A stretch of 64,000 nucleotides of DNA from Pyrinomonadaceae bacterium (GCA_013003215.1 JABDKD010000214.1:1-64000), one strand, 5' to 3'; shown: positions 26,510 through 36,065, counted from the stretch's first letter. Numbers and translations: made by a program. Notes: a model not told the origin generated them from the letters alone.

Positions 26510-26539
26510 CCTGGATACCGTGTTCAACCAATTGTCTTG

Positions 26540-26690
26540 ACGCGAGACGTTGGCCAAAATACCTGGTTCAGGTTCTCTGACTTACCTAACGTAAAAAACG
26601 TAGGATTACAGTGACGCGATCGTGCGGGATTTTCACCCGGCTTCCCCTGATTCACAAGCGTTTCAGACTTTTTAAAGATCTTCTATCAAA
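26540..26690 (-). promoter_or_regulatory. Cobalamin riboswitch aptamer
   Basis: Read on the minus strand, the leader contains GGGGAAGCCGGGTGAAAATC followed by CCCGCACGATCG and CACTGTAA (the conserved L/P5 core), and further on AGTCAGAGAACCTG, matching the B12-box (GCCAGGAGACCTGCC type). The order and spacing fit the cobalamin aptamer and it lies directly upstream of btuF, btuC, btuD and a TonB receptor. Ends are approximate. Confidence 0.9.
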
Positions 26691-26876
26691 TGTGGGCCGA
26701 AAGTAACACGCTTTTGAGGAGCGGTCAACAATTGTCCGGCGGCGTGTCTGAAGGCGTCATTGGAATCTTGCTTCCAACTCCATCATTTCAGGAGACTTGG
26801 TCAATTATCACTGTAATTTTCCCCCTGAAAAAGCTATTCTTGAGTTTCACCAAGAATATAAGATCTGAGGAATTAT
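26691..26876 (+). promoter_or_regulatory. Divergent promoter region between btuF leader and glgC
   Basis: 186 bases that must hold promoters for both the riboswitch transcript and glgC. A clear GAGG ribosome site lies seven bases before the glgC ATG. No strong -35/-10 pair stands out to me. Confidence 0.35.
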
Positions 26877-28166
26877 ATGGGTCGAAAGGCAAAGGTAATG
26901 GCGATAATTTTGGGCGGTGGTGCCGGCACCCGCCTTTTCCCCCTGACGCGTGACCGTGCAAAGCCTGCTGTCCCGCTTGCCGGTAAATACCGTTTGATCG
27001 ATGTTCCGATATCCAATTGCATCAATTCTGACATCCTCCACATATTGGTACTGACGCAGTTCAATTCCGCGTCGCTGAACAAGCACATCTCCCGAACTTA
27101 CAGGTTTTCAAATTTCTCTTCGGGATTTGTTGAAGTAATGGCGGCCGAACAAACCCGGGAAAGTACCGAATGGTTTCAAGGAACCGCAGACGCTGTCAGG
27201 CAGGTAATCCAGCACATCGAGGATTGGGACATTGACACTATTTTAATCTTGTCCGGAGATCACCTTTACAGAATGAATTACGGTGAATTTCTGGAACGGC
27301 ATTATGAGACCGATGCGGACGTAACTGTCTCGGTGATTCCGTGTACGCCCAAAGAAGCCGAGGGGTTTGGTCTTTTAAACACGGATTCGAAAGGCAAGAT
27401 CACTGAGTTCAAAGAAAAACCGAAAGGCGCGGAACTCGAATCAATGCGGGTCGATACGACTCGTTTCGGTTTGGAAGAGAAAGAAGCCGAGGCAAGACCC
27501 TATCTGGCTTCAATGGGGATCTACGTTTTTGATTATAAGAGCCTCTTAGCGCTACTGTCTGAGGACAAATCGAAAGTAGATTTTGGCGGCGAGATCATTC
27601 CATCCGCGATTAAATCTAAGAATGTACAGGCTCACGTTTTTGATCGCTACTGGGAAGACATTGGAACGATCAGGGCGTTCTACGATGCAAATCTTGACCT
27701 CGCTTCAGCGGTTCCCAGGTTTAATTTTTTCAACGCCGATGCACCGATCTATACGAATAGCCGGTATTTACCGCCATCGAAGATACAGGCGAGCGATATC
27801 AGTTACACGATGGTCAGTGAAGGTTGTATTCTCAATGGAGTCTATGCGCGCAATTCGATTTTGGGCTTGCGAAGCCGGATCGATAGCGGCGCAAGAATTG
27901 AGAACTCGATCATTATGGGCGCGGACTATTATGAGTCCCTTGAAGATATCAGTGAGCAACAGGCTGCCGGGACTCCTCATATTGGTATTGGTGAGAATTC
28001 CACGATCTCCGGAGCGATTGTCGATAAAAATGCCCGTATCGGGAAGAACGTTCAGCTTGTAAACAAGGAAGGGATCGAAGAAGCTCAAGGCGAGAACTAC
28101 TTCATTCGCGAGGGGCTGATAATCGTTCCCAAGAACGGCATAATACCTGACGGTACGGTTATTTAG
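26877..28166 (+). CDS. glgC: Glucose-1-phosphate adenylyltransferase (ADP-glucose pyrophosphorylase)
   Basis: A 429-residue enzyme. N-terminal nucleotidyltransferase motif [62 protein letters not shown] (catalytic Asp), [22 protein letters not shown], and a C-terminal left-handed beta-helix ([38 protein letters not shown]). The wording and length resemble plant and cyanobacterial subunits. It makes ADP-glucose from glucose-1-phosphate and ATP for glycogen synthesis. Its 3' end overlaps the convergent VWA gene by eight bases. Allosteric control is expected for the family but cannot be read. Confidence 0.95.
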   Translation: MGRKAKVMAIILGGGAGTRLFPLTRDRAKPAVPLAGKYRLIDVPISNCINSDILHILVLTQFNSASLNKHISRTYRFSNFSSGFVEVMAAEQTRESTEWFQGTADAVRQVIQHIEDWDIDTILILSGDHLYRMNYGEFLERHYETDADVTVSVIPCTPKEAEGFGLLNTDSKGKITEFKEKPKGAELESMRVDTTRFGLEEKEAEARPYLASMGIYVFDYKSLLALLSEDKSKVDFGGEIIPSAIKSKNVQAHVFDRYWEDIGTIRAFYDANLDLASAVPRFNFFNADAPIYTNSRYLPPSKIQASDISYTMVSEGCILNGVYARNSILGLRSRIDSGARIENSIIMGADYYESLEDISEQQAAGTPHIGIGENSTISGAIVDKNARIGKNVQLVNKEGIEEAQGENYFIREGLIIVPKNGIIPDGTVI

Positions 28167-29364
28167 AGTCGGAATCAGATTTTAGGACATAACTGTCCCT
28201 TGCGCGGATCGATATCTTTTTGCGGTTCACGCGAACCTTGATTTTTCTTCGTTTCGACCTCTCCTCATCATCGGCAGGGTAGTACCCAAGGCTGTAGAAC
28301 TCCCTCAGTTCCGCCGCGATCTTGGAAAACGCACGAGCCAACGACCTGTTGTTTTGGGCATCGTAGATCCTGCCACCCGTCCGGTAAGCCATCTGGTCCA
28401 GGTATTCGGAAGCTCTTTTGTAGTCCTCACGGCTTGTCCCCGTACCCGGCAGCGACCTGCCTGAACTGGGTTTTCCACCAACAGAAATCGTTGGCAGTGG
28501 AAACGGCAATGGGCTTTTCGAGCCCGGAATTTGTCCTCCGCCGACGGGCGGCGTAGTTCGCGGTTTTGTCGGATCGTTGATAATTACCTTTCCCTGCTCA
28601 ATCGCCTGCACATCGGCATAGGTGTCGTATCGTATCGGGTAAATAAGTGCCTCCGACTCCAAAGTATCCCGAAGGTTGTCACGGTGGGTCGACGATTCGG
28701 AGGTGGTATCAACCCCGTCGGTGAAGAGTACGATTGCCTTTCGGCCTCTTACCTTTGCAAACCTCTTGTTAAGGACGAAATCGACAGAATCGTAGACGCT
28801 TGTACCCGACCCGATACTCGTGCGAATGATCGCGTTGTTTATCGTCTTTCGATCGCTGGTGATGTCGCACATGACCTGAACATCCTGCGAAAACCCGATT
28901 ACCATCACACGGTCACGGGGTCGGAGTTCCGTCACGAATTGAAGCGCAGCCTGCTGGATCTCATCGATCTTGAATACGGTCGAGTAACTCATGTCGAGTA
29001 GCAATGCGACCGTGAACGGCATTTCCTCATTCGAGAAATACGCTATCTCCTGCGGTTTTTTGTTTTCAAGAACCGAGAAATCCTCTTTTTTCAGCCCCGG
29101 AACAAAACGGCCGTCGCGGTCAAGAACCTTTACCGGAATCGTGATCAGGTTTGTCTCGACCGTAATCTCGTCGTCCGATTCAATGAACTCACCGTCATCT
29201 CTTGTTGGTGTAGGAAGAGGTGTTGGCGTTGGTTTTGCAGGCCTGCGGTTGGCCTTCTTCGATGGTCGGGACGTGGGACTATTTGATTGCGCAAAACTGA
29301 TCCCCGTAAGGATCAAAGATGCACAAACCACCGCAAATAGTATTCCAAGAGCCCTTCTATTCAT
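28159..29364 (-). CDS. Secreted von Willebrand factor A protein, VWFA-related Acidobacterial family (copy 1)
   Basis: A 401-residue exported protein: signal peptide ([26 protein letters not shown]), a Thr/Pro/Lys-rich linker, a short strand domain ([31 protein letters not shown]) and a VWA domain with MIDAS motif DMSYST instead of the usual DxSxS, plus FTDGVDTTS. It carries an inserted Gly/Pro/Ser loop of about 60 residues around 265-320 that copy 3 lacks. It ends [36 protein letters not shown], as in its two neighbours. Role unknown; VWA domains bind protein partners through a metal. It is the last of three tandem copies. Confidence 0.85.
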   Translation of the reverse strand: MNRRALGILFAVVCASLILTGISFAQSNSPTSRPSKKANRRPAKPTPTPLPTPTRDDGEFIESDDEITVETNLITIPVKVLDRDGRFVPGLKKEDFSVLENKKPQEIAYFSNEEMPFTVALLLDMSYSTVFKIDEIQQAALQFVTELRPRDRVMVIGFSQDVQVMCDITSDRKTINNAIIRTSIGSGTSVYDSVDFVLNKRFAKVRGRKAIVLFTDGVDTTSESSTHRDNLRDTLESEALIYPIRYDTYADVQAIEQGKVIINDPTKPRTTPPVGGGQIPGSKSPLPFPLPTISVGGKPSSGRSLPGTGTSREDYKRASEYLDQMAYRTGGRIYDAQNNRSLARAFSKIAAELREFYSLGYYPADDEERSKRRKIKVRVNRKKISIRARDSYVLKSDSDSK

Positions 29365-29371
29365 TTAGAAT

Positions 29372-29407
29372 CAAAATTCGGAAGCGGCCGAACACGGGCG
29401 CTTCCGA
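29372..29407 (-). terminator. Terminator between VWA copies 2 and 1
   Basis: CGGAAGCG pairs with CGCTTCCG around a 12-base loop, followed on the minus strand by AATTTTG, just upstream of the copy 1 start and downstream of copy 2. It suggests separate transcription units. Confidence 0.6.
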
Positions 29408-29430
29408 GCAATAAGTCATTGGAGGGAATC

Positions 29431-30627
29431 TTATCTTCCCTGACCGACAATATAACTTCTTTTTGTCCTCACCACCAGATTTCTCCGTTTGACCCGAACC
29501 CGTATACGTTTCCTGGTGCCTGCTTCTCCGCCGGACTCAGGATAATAGCCCAGCGAGTATTGTCTTCGTAACTCCTCGGCAATACTTCTAAACGCCGCAT
29601 CCAGATTGTAGGTTGTATCAGCTTCGAATATCCGTCCTCCGCTCAAACTCGCAAGCTCGCCGAGATACTGCTTACCCCTCGCATATTCTTCCGGACTCTG
29701 GCCGCTTCCCCTTACGCCTGCGCCCCCGCCTGTGATGATTCCGGCAATAATGTCACCAAGAATACTGCCCGTCGTACCGCGCCTGCGTCCCGTTCGACGC
29801 CTGCCCTGGTTGTATTGGGCTGAGGTGTCGTATCTGATCGGGTAAATCAAAGCATCGGCCTCTTCAGCTTTTCGCATCGTCGAATCGTACCCGGAAACTT
29901 TTGAGGTGGTATCTACCCCGTCGGTAAACAAGACCACTGCCTTCCTGCCGTCCATCCGGCGTATCTCATTGTCAATAGTACGGTTAACCGCATCATAAAG
30001 GCTCGTCCCGTCTCCGAATTGGGCTCTTCGGATCGCTGAATGCAACATCACACGGTTGGTCGTAGGCCGGGCGAGTATGCGGTAGTTGCGGTCAAAAGAT
30101 ACAACCATGACCTGATCATTCGGTCTCAGCTGGTTCACAAAAGAAATGGCGGCACTCCTGATTTCTTCGATCTTGTATTGAGTCGACGGGCTCGTGTCGA
30201 TCATCAAAACGACAGTAAACGGTTTTTCAACGGAAGCGAAATACTCAATGCGCTGCGGCACGCCATCCTCATATACCTGAAAATCCGCTTGCCTGAGATT
30301 CGGTACGAATCTACCCTGTCTGTCGAGGACCGTGACCGGCAAAGTCACAAAATCTGTGTTGATCTCGATTACTTCTTCGTCGCTCTTGTCAATTGTAAGT
30401 GGAGGCGGGGTTGCAACTGTTCGGGGTTTGGATGTCGTGTTGTCTATTAATACCGGGCTTTTACGCGTAGTCGTACCCGGGCCGCTATCATTTTGAATTT
30501 TTGGAAGGTCTCTTGGAACGGGAGTCGGTGTTTTTACTACCCTGGGTCTTGTCTTATTGCTAGCTTGCGCTAAAACAGCTCCCGTTAAAAGTGACATTGA
30601 CAGCAAAGCCAACAAGACCTTTCTCAT
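29431..30627 (-). CDS. Secreted von Willebrand factor A protein, VWFA-related Acidobacterial family (copy 2)
   Basis: A 398-residue exported protein with signal peptide (MRKVLLALLSMSLLTGAVLAQ), proline/threonine linker, the strand domain EINTDFVTLPVTVLDRQGRFVPNLRQADF, and a VWA domain with MIDAS DTSPSTQYK and [10 protein letters not shown] basic GRRRTGRRRGTTGSILG loop followed by glycine-rich sequence interrupts the VWA domain near 275-305. The end ELRRQYSLGYYPESGGEAGTRKRIRVRVKRRNLVVRTKRSYI is shared with the other two. The family name is that of TIGR03436-type proteins; their job is unknown. Confidence 0.88.
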   Translation of the reverse strand: MRKVLLALLSMSLLTGAVLAQASNKTRPRVVKTPTPVPRDLPKIQNDSGPGTTTRKSPVLIDNTTSKPRTVATPPPLTIDKSDEEVIEINTDFVTLPVTVLDRQGRFVPNLRQADFQVYEDGVPQRIEYFASVEKPFTVVLMIDTSPSTQYKIEEIRSAAISFVNQLRPNDQVMVVSFDRNYRILARPTTNRVMLHSAIRRAQFGDGTSLYDAVNRTIDNEIRRMDGRKAVVLFTDGVDTTSKVSGYDSTMRKAEEADALIYPIRYDTSAQYNQGRRRTGRRRGTTGSILGDIIAGIITGGGAGVRGSGQSPEEYARGKQYLGELASLSGGRIFEADTTYNLDAAFRSIAEELRRQYSLGYYPESGGEAGTRKRIRVRVKRRNLVVRTKRSYIVGQGR

Positions 30628-30723
30628 TTTTGATCTCCTAGAAGGTTAGTACAGCCAAAATGCCTCGGGGAAAGAGACTACGTTTTTCCCCCCTATGATT
30701 AGATTAGGAGTATTCGGGATGCC

Positions 30724-30757
30724 TAAAAAAAAACGCCCCTTGCTCAAGGGCGTTTTC
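30724..30757 (-). terminator. Terminator after VWA copy 3
   Basis: AACGCCC...TTG pairs with CAAGGGCGTT with one bulged base; on the minus strand it is followed by a run of nine T. It lies after the stop of the third VWA gene. Confidence 0.8.
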
Positions 30758-30783
30758 TTTACAAATCGGAGTTTTGGTTTACT

Positions 30784-31833
30784 TTAGTTCTCGTCTTTCT
30801 TGACGATATAACTGTTCTTCGTTCTGACCGTAAGATTCGGCTTCTTTACAAGAACCCGTATATTCTTTCGTTCGCCCGCCTGGCCAACGATTTCAGGATA
30901 GTAACCGATCGCATACTGTCTCCGCAGCTCTTCTGCGATGCTGGTAAACGCGGCGTCCAGGTTTCTCGTGTTCTCTGCCTCAAAAAGCCTACCGCCACTT
31001 AGCCTCGTCATCTTCTTGAGGTAGTCCTTACCGCGGGCATATTCCTGCGGGCTGGAACCAACCGGATAAACGTATCCCGGTCTCGGATTCACCTGCGATT
31101 TATCAAAGGTGTTATACCTTACCGCGTAGACCAATGAATCAGCAGCCTCCACCTGGGCAAGCGTGCTTCGGAAATTCGGACCTATCGAAGTCGTATCAAC
31201 ACCATCGCTAAACAGGACCAGCGCCTTTCTACCTTCGATCGGCCTCAATAAGTTTTCAACCGCGTAATCGATCGCTTGATAAAGGCTCGTTCCGTCACCA
31301 AACTGCGCCTTTCTTATGTCTCTACGGATCCTGTGATAACTCCGCTTATTCTTGCTTAGAATAGTGAAATCCCTGCTAAATGAGGCCACGACCACCCGGT
31401 CCTGTGGTCTAAGTTCACTGACAAACGATATCGCCGCATCCTGGATCTCGTCGATCTTGTACTTGGTCGACGGACTCACATCGATCAACAAAACTACCGT
31501 AAACGGCTTTTCCAGAGAAGCAAAATACTCTATCTGCTGCTTCGCGCCATTTTCGTAAATATCAAAATCCAGTTCTCTGAGTCCTGAAATGAATCTGCCC
31601 TCACGGTCCAAAACGGAGACCGGGAGCGTTACGAGTTCGGTCTCGATCTTGATTTCTTCATCACTTTCAATGATGAGACTTGGCGGAGGAGCAAGGGGCT
31701 TTTTTGTGTCCGAAGGCGTCGGCGTAGGGGTAGGGTCAACGACTACTCTCGGACGTTGGACTTTCGTAGATTGTGAGAAGGTCAAAACGGAGCAAAGGCT
31801 TAAAAGAATCAAAGCCGGAACGATCTTTTTCAT
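30784..31833 (-). CDS. Secreted von Willebrand factor A protein, VWFA-related Acidobacterial family (copy 3)
   Basis: A 349-residue exported protein, the shortest of the three: signal peptide (MKKIVPALILLSLCSVLTFSQ), proline linker, ETELVTLPVSVLDREGRFISGLRELDFDIYE, MIDAS DVSPSTKYK, SDGVDTTS, and the end ELRRQYAIGYYPEIVGQAGERKNIRVLVKKPNLTVRTKNSYI. It lacks the large basic or Gly/Pro inserts of its neighbours and so shows the minimal form. First of the three in reading order and with its own terminator. Partner and ligand unknown. Confidence 0.88.
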   Translation of the reverse strand: MKKIVPALILLSLCSVLTFSQSTKVQRPRVVVDPTPTPTPSDTKKPLAPPPSLIIESDEEIKIETELVTLPVSVLDREGRFISGLRELDFDIYENGAKQQIEYFASLEKPFTVVLLIDVSPSTKYKIDEIQDAAISFVSELRPQDRVVVASFSRDFTILSKNKRSYHRIRRDIRKAQFGDGTSLYQAIDYAVENLLRPIEGRKALVLFSDGVDTTSIGPNFRSTLAQVEAADSLVYAVRYNTFDKSQVNPRPGYVYPVGSSPQEYARGKDYLKKMTRLSGGRLFEAENTRNLDAAFTSIAEELRRQYAIGYYPEIVGQAGERKNIRVLVKKPNLTVRTKNSYIVKKDEN

Positions 31834-31936
31834 TGTGTTCTCCAGATAACTTGCTATGCGAGATTTCGCTGATGCGAAAAGGAGAGAGCTACTCTTTATA
31901 GTTTAAATAAAATTCGCAAAAGATGCCAAGAGATTT

Positions 31937-33073
31937 TTAATCTTGCTTTTTAAAGGCGCCGCCAGAAGTATCGGTGGCCAAGTCATTGAACTTCCGTCTA
32001 ATCACTGCCAGATCGGCAAAAGGGGGCTTACGATTATGGGTCCGATTGGTCAGAAGTAAGTTGAAACGATTCGAATCGGGGTCGATCCAAAGAGATGTGC
32101 CGGTAAACCCCAGATGGCCAAAACTGCCTCCCGACATCCTTGTGCCCGCCGTTGAATCGGGTGTTTCCGCCATCTGAAACGCGAACGAACGTGATTGGTT
32201 TAAGGCTGGTGTCAGACCATGTGCAAAACTCTTGCAAGTGCCTGTAGAGAGTAGACTTGTCGTTGATGGAAGAAACTGCTGAGCGATCTTAAAAGTCTCC
32301 CCCGCGGTTGAAAAAAGTCCGGCATGTCCGGCGACTCCGCCCATATAAAAGCAGTTCCCGTCATGAACCTCGCCCCATACGATTCGCTCCCGAAATCTCG
32401 CATTTTCAGTCTCTGATGGAAAAAGCTCCCTGCACATGTTCTTTTCGTATTGATTGCCCTTTTCACTAGCCGCAATTTCTCTTTTTTCCGTATCGCCAGG
32501 GCAAAAACCTGTTTTATTGAGTGAAAGCGGGGCAAAAATAAATTTCCGAGCGGCCTCGTCGAGCCTCATTCCGGTAATTTTTTCGATCAGAAAGCCCAAC
32601 AGAATGAAGTTGAAGTCGCTGTAGACGACTTTGGTGCCGCGTTGATATTCCAAATTGGACTCAACGATTTGTTTCAGGACACATTCATTGGCCGGCGCCC
32701 CGTCATCAAACAAATAAAAGGGCCTCCATGCCTGAAAACCGGATGTGTGCAATAACAAATCGCCAACATCCAGACCTTCATTCTGTACGGTCGCAAATTC
32801 TTCAATAATTGAAGCGACTCTTGTTTCGGGAGTGAGCTCACCTTGATCTATCAGAATCCCGGTTAGGAGTCCGGTTACAAGCGGTTTCGTAAGCGACGCC
32901 AGATCATAGATCGTCGAGATATCTGCCGAGATCTCTTCCGGGGTTTCAACAGCTCTGCCCAAGGCGCCCTCTGCGATGATCTTGTCCCCGCAGGCAACCA
33001 GATAAACGGCTGAAGGAAAACTTCCCTTCTCAATTTCTTCCAGTAGAAAATCGTTGAGTTCGTGGGTTGCCAT
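31937..33073 (-). CDS. Beta-lactamase-family serine hydrolase
   Basis: A 378-residue protein of the class C beta-lactamase/esterase fold. The active-site SxxK is in TIYDLASLTKPLVTG near residue 60, the tyrosine motif is YSDFNF near 150 (YxN-like), and a final GFTGTSLWIDPD supplies the third HTG-like motif. DLLLHTSGFQAWRPFYLF and GGVAGHAGLFSTAGE are family phrases. No signal peptide is seen, so it may act in the cytoplasm. Such proteins are esterases, amidases or D-aminopeptidases. Its ATG overlaps the stop of the upstream dehydrogenase (TAATG), so the two are co-translated, hinting at a shared cell-envelope role. Confidence 0.85.
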   Translation of the reverse strand: MATHELNDFLLEEIEKGSFPSAVYLVACGDKIIAEGALGRAVETPEEISADISTIYDLASLTKPLVTGLLTGILIDQGELTPETRVASIIEEFATVQNEGLDVGDLLLHTSGFQAWRPFYLFDDGAPANECVLKQIVESNLEYQRGTKVVYSDFNFILLGFLIEKITGMRLDEAARKFIFAPLSLNKTGFCPGDTEKREIAASEKGNQYEKNMCRELFPSETENARFRERIVWGEVHDGNCFYMGGVAGHAGLFSTAGETFKIAQQFLPSTTSLLSTGTCKSFAHGLTPALNQSRSFAFQMAETPDSTAGTRMSGGSFGHLGFTGTSLWIDPDSNRFNLLLTNRTHNRKPPFADLAVIRRKFNDLATDTSGGAFKKQD

Positions 33074-34074
33074 TAAACGTCGAGCCTGCCGCGGTGCCTA
33101 TCAATTTTCTCGAGGACTTCAATGGCCAGGGCAAGCGCCCTTCTTCCGTCTTGCGCTGTAACCGGGGGAGTTTCGTCGTTCGCGACACATTTCAAAAACG
33201 CCGCGAGTTCCGCACGCAGCGGCTCGACATCGTCAACTTCCAGCCGGTTGATATTAAGCCCGGCAAGTACATGCGCTGCCTCAGGATCGAGAGATGTGAT
33301 CGAAGCAAAACGCGTGGCGTAATCCAATACGACGTAACTGTTGGTTTGATAAAACCTCGTCTTTCGTATCTTTTCGGTCCCTACCCGTGAGGAAGTTATA
33401 TTCGCAACAGCGCCGTTTTCAAACTCGATTCGGGCATTTGCGGCATCGACCTTGTTCGAAATGATCGGAATTCCCACCGCATGAATTGCTGCGGGTTTGA
33501 CTTGCTCGCCTACCAACCACTGAACAGCATCGAGATCATGGATCATTACATCCAGAACCACGTCGACATCGAGCGAACGGTTAGGGAACGGCGATACTCT
33601 GTGTATTTCGAAATATAGAGGATTTGTGACATGCGGCCGCAACGCGACCATCGCGGGATTAAACCTTTCAAGATGCCCTACCATTAGTTTTGCACCCGAT
33701 TCCTCAGCCGCCTTGATCATCAGGTCGGCTTCTTCGAGCGTTCTCGCGATGGGTTTTTCGACAAGCACACTGGCCCCGGTTTCGAGAAATGCACAGGCGA
33801 TCTCACAATGAGTCTCAGTAGGCGTTACAATCGAAACAGTATCAACCTTGCCGACCAGTTCACGCCAATCGGTCTCCGCTGAGACTTCGTACCTGCTGCC
33901 GATTTCGTTTGCCGTCTCGGGACTCGCATCACACACCGCAACAAATTCACAAAGAGATTCCCCCGCCAGATCGCGATAATTTCTCGCATGATGCTGACCG
34001 AGCGAACCGGTTCCTATAACCCCGACTCTCGGGAGCGAGGGTGTCTCCATTTTGTCCTGTGCTGTTTCCATCAT
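33073..34074 (-). CDS. Gfo/Idh/MocA-family oxidoreductase, possibly GnnA-like (UDP-GlcNAc 3-dehydrogenase)
   Basis: A 333-residue NAD(P)-dependent sugar dehydrogenase: Rossmann motif VGVIGTGSLGQHHARNY, VSIVTPTETHCEIA, the lysine-proline catalytic pair in VLVEKPIARTLEEAD, and VDVVLDVMIHDLDAVQWL. The stretch VANITSSRVGTEKIRKTRFYQ and SYVVLDYATR resembles lipid A-cluster dehydrogenases of the GnnA type that act on UDP-GlcNAc, but no lpx gene is in the window, so this is tentative. It overlaps the serine hydrolase gene and is divergent from the ArnT-like gene. Confidence 0.8.
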   Translation of the reverse strand: MMETAQDKMETPSLPRVGVIGTGSLGQHHARNYRDLAGESLCEFVAVCDASPETANEIGSRYEVSAETDWRELVGKVDTVSIVTPTETHCEIACAFLETGASVLVEKPIARTLEEADLMIKAAEESGAKLMVGHLERFNPAMVALRPHVTNPLYFEIHRVSPFPNRSLDVDVVLDVMIHDLDAVQWLVGEQVKPAAIHAVGIPIISNKVDAANARIEFENGAVANITSSRVGTEKIRKTRFYQTNSYVVLDYATRFASITSLDPEAAHVLAGLNINRLEVDDVEPLRAELAAFLKCVANDETPPVTAQDGRRALALAIEVLEKIDRHRGRLDV

Positions 34075-34128
34075 TGATCGAAAGCGATAGTTCTTAGATA
34101 CTTTATACTTTCCGCCTAAAGACTTGAA

Positions 34129-35742
34129 ATGACAATCAAAGGAATGAGTTGGAGAGATTCAGAGAGGATCACGTGGCTGCTTTTCGCGGTGGCAGTCGTG
34201 GCGGTCTATTTCTTCGCACTTGATGTCCCCCTTCTCGGTCCTGACGAACCAAGGTACGCCCAGGTAGCCCGTGAGATGTTTGAACGAGGTGATCTCGTAA
34301 CACCGACTCTGGGCGGTTACAACTGGTTCGAAAAACCCGCCCTGCTCTACTGGCTGCAGTATTTTTCGTTTTCTCTGTTTGGAATTGGGGAATTTGCAGC
34401 AAGGTTCGGTTCCGCGTTGTTCGGACTCGGTACCATCACCTCAATGTGGCTTCTGGGACGTGCAGTTTCGCACCCGCTGCCTCCGATCGACAGCCTCGGA
34501 CCCCTGTCTGAACACGATGACCCAGCACTCAGCACTCAGCACTCAGACCTCAGCACTCATACGTCAGACCTCGGCTGGTGGCTCGCGCTGATCACCGCTA
34601 CGTCGCTGGGGCTAATGGCATTTTCCAGAGGCGGGAGCTTTGATATCGTCATCACTTTTCCGGTTACCGCTTCCCTTGTCAGCTTCTATATCTACGAACA
34701 TTCCGATGCTTCGAATCGCGCCCAGCGATACATTTCGTTGTCACTGTTTTATGCATTCATCGGCGTTGGGCTGATTGGAAAAGGGCTGATCGGCGCCGTG
34801 TTCCCCGGCGCGATTGTAGTGTTCTACTTTCTGTTGTGCAGGCGTTGGCCCCGAAAAGAACTTATTTTGAGCGCTCTTTGGGGTTCCGTGATCGTACTCA
34901 TCGTTGCGGGGTTTTGGTACCTTCCAATGTTCTTGACCCACGGGTGGGAGTTTTGGGATGAGTTTTTTGTTCAACACCATTTCCAACGGTATACGTCTAA
35001 CAAATACAAGCATCCGGGTCCTTTCTGGTTCTTCTTTTTGGTTTTGCCTCTGATGACTATCCCCTGGATACCGTTCTTTATTGCAGCAATATGGAAATCG
35101 GTCAGGCGATTCATATTTCGGAAGACCCCAGAAAGTGGCGATTTCATCGACTACCGACCCGATCTTGTGAAATTTGCGTTCTCGTGGCTTCTGGTGCCGC
35201 TAGTTTTCTTCTCGTTAAGCGGCTCGAAGCTGCCGGGATACATACTTCCGGCATTGCCTGCGGCGGCAGTGATTGCAGGACTTGCCGTTGTCCACTACGC
35301 AAAACGTTCGAATGCTCGTCAGCTCCTTATCAAATACCTGGCATTCATAACCCTTGTCGTTGTTGTTAGTGTTTTGCGATTCGCCCTCCCGGTATTCGCT
35401 CGAGATGATTCGATGAAGCATTTGGTTGAGGTCGCGGACGGTAAAGGTTATTCAAAGTCTGAGATTCTCAACCTGCACACGATAGTACATAGCCTGGAAT
35501 TCTATGGTGCCGGAAGGCTGGTACGGGAAGATGATGGAAAGCAGTGGAAGTTTTTGGGCGACCGCGGAATTGTCGGGCACATAATGAAGAATGGCGGAAA
35601 ACCGGTGTTGGTAGCGGTTCCGCCTCAATTCGAAGCACAACTCACAACGAGTCCATTCCTTAACTCAGAGGTACTGGGCCGAACATCGGAAATTACGATG
35701 GTCGGCGTATCACTTCGAAAAACCGGAGGTACTAAGAGATGA
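34129..35742 (+). CDS. ArnT/PMT-like glycosyltransferase (GT-C fold)
   Basis: A 537-residue polytopic membrane protein. After a first membrane helix it has PLLGPDEPRYAQVAREMFERGD, with the Asp-Glu pair that binds metal and lipid-phosphate donor in ArnT/GT83 enzymes, then YNWFEKPALLYWLQ, a run of helices, and SGSKLPGYILPALPAAA late. Residues about 120-150 (PPIDSLGPLSEHDD... to THTSDLG) come from an in-frame heptamer repeat and do not look like family sequence. Such enzymes move a sugar from a polyprenyl phosphate carrier to lipid A or protein. Acceptor unknown. The next small gene overlaps its stop by four bases. Confidence 0.85.
   Translation: MTIKGMSWRDSERITWLLFAVAVVAVYFFALDVPLLGPDEPRYAQVAREMFERGDLVTPTLGGYNWFEKPALLYWLQYFSFSLFGIGEFAARFGSALFGLGTITSMWLLGRAVSHPLPPIDSLGPLSEHDDPALSTQHSDLSTHTSDLGWWLALITATSLGLMAFSRGGSFDIVITFPVTASLVSFYIYEHSDASNRAQRYISLSLFYAFIGVGLIGKGLIGAVFPGAIVVFYFLLCRRWPRKELILSALWGSVIVLIVAGFWYLPMFLTHGWEFWDEFFVQHHFQRYTSNKYKHPGPFWFFFLVLPLMTIPWIPFFIAAIWKSVRRFIFRKTPESGDFIDYRPDLVKFAFSWLLVPLVFFSLSGSKLPGYILPALPAAAVIAGLAVVHYAKRSNARQLLIKYLAFITLVVVVSVLRFALPVFARDDSMKHLVEVADGKGYSKSEILNLHTIVHSLEFYGAGRLVREDDGKQWKFLGDRGIVGHIMKNGGKPVLVAVPPQFEAQLTTSPFLNSEVLGRTSEITMVGVSLRKTGGTKR
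34523..34571 (+). repeat. Coding heptamer repeat inside the glycosyltransferase gene
   Basis: Seven 7-base units: CAGCACT three times, CAGACCT, CAGCACT, CATACGT, CAGACCT. 49 bases is not a multiple of three, so gain or loss of a single unit would shift the reading frame of the gene. Confidence 0.9.
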
Positions 35743-36044
35743 ACTTTGATAAAGGAAGCGTGGTTATAGCGGTATTACAAAACCCGAGGGAAAAGGTCTT
35801 TGGGGTATTGAATGAAATCAACTCAGCCGGGCTCTCGATACGTGGAATTGATTTGAACTACTTTGATGAATGGACGGTGGCAATCAAGAACGGTGAGCCG
35901 CAGCTCCCGATGCAGGACAACTTCTTTCCAATGTGGAGAATTGAGCGAGTCACCATTGATGTCGGGGCCGAGGGCCTTCCTTCAATGAGTGAGTTGTTTC
36001 AGAAAAAGACCGGTCAGTTCATTGACGAGTTTGCTAAGATATAA
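35739..36044 (+). CDS. Small conserved-looking protein of unknown function
   Basis: A 101-residue protein whose ATG overlaps the stop of the glycosyltransferase (ATGA). It begins DKGSVVIAVLQNPREKVFGVLNEINSAGLSIRGIDLNYFDEW and ends ELFQKKTGQFIDEFAKI. No signal peptide or membrane segment. The alternating beta-alpha look and tight coupling suggest a real gene, probably cytoplasmic. I do not recognise the family. Confidence 0.6.
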   Translation: MNFDKGSVVIAVLQNPREKVFGVLNEINSAGLSIRGIDLNYFDEWTVAIKNGEPQLPMQDNFFPMWRIERVTIDVGAEGLPSMSELFQKKTGQFIDEFAKI

Positions 36045-36065
36045 ATTCAGTTATTTATTTAATTT

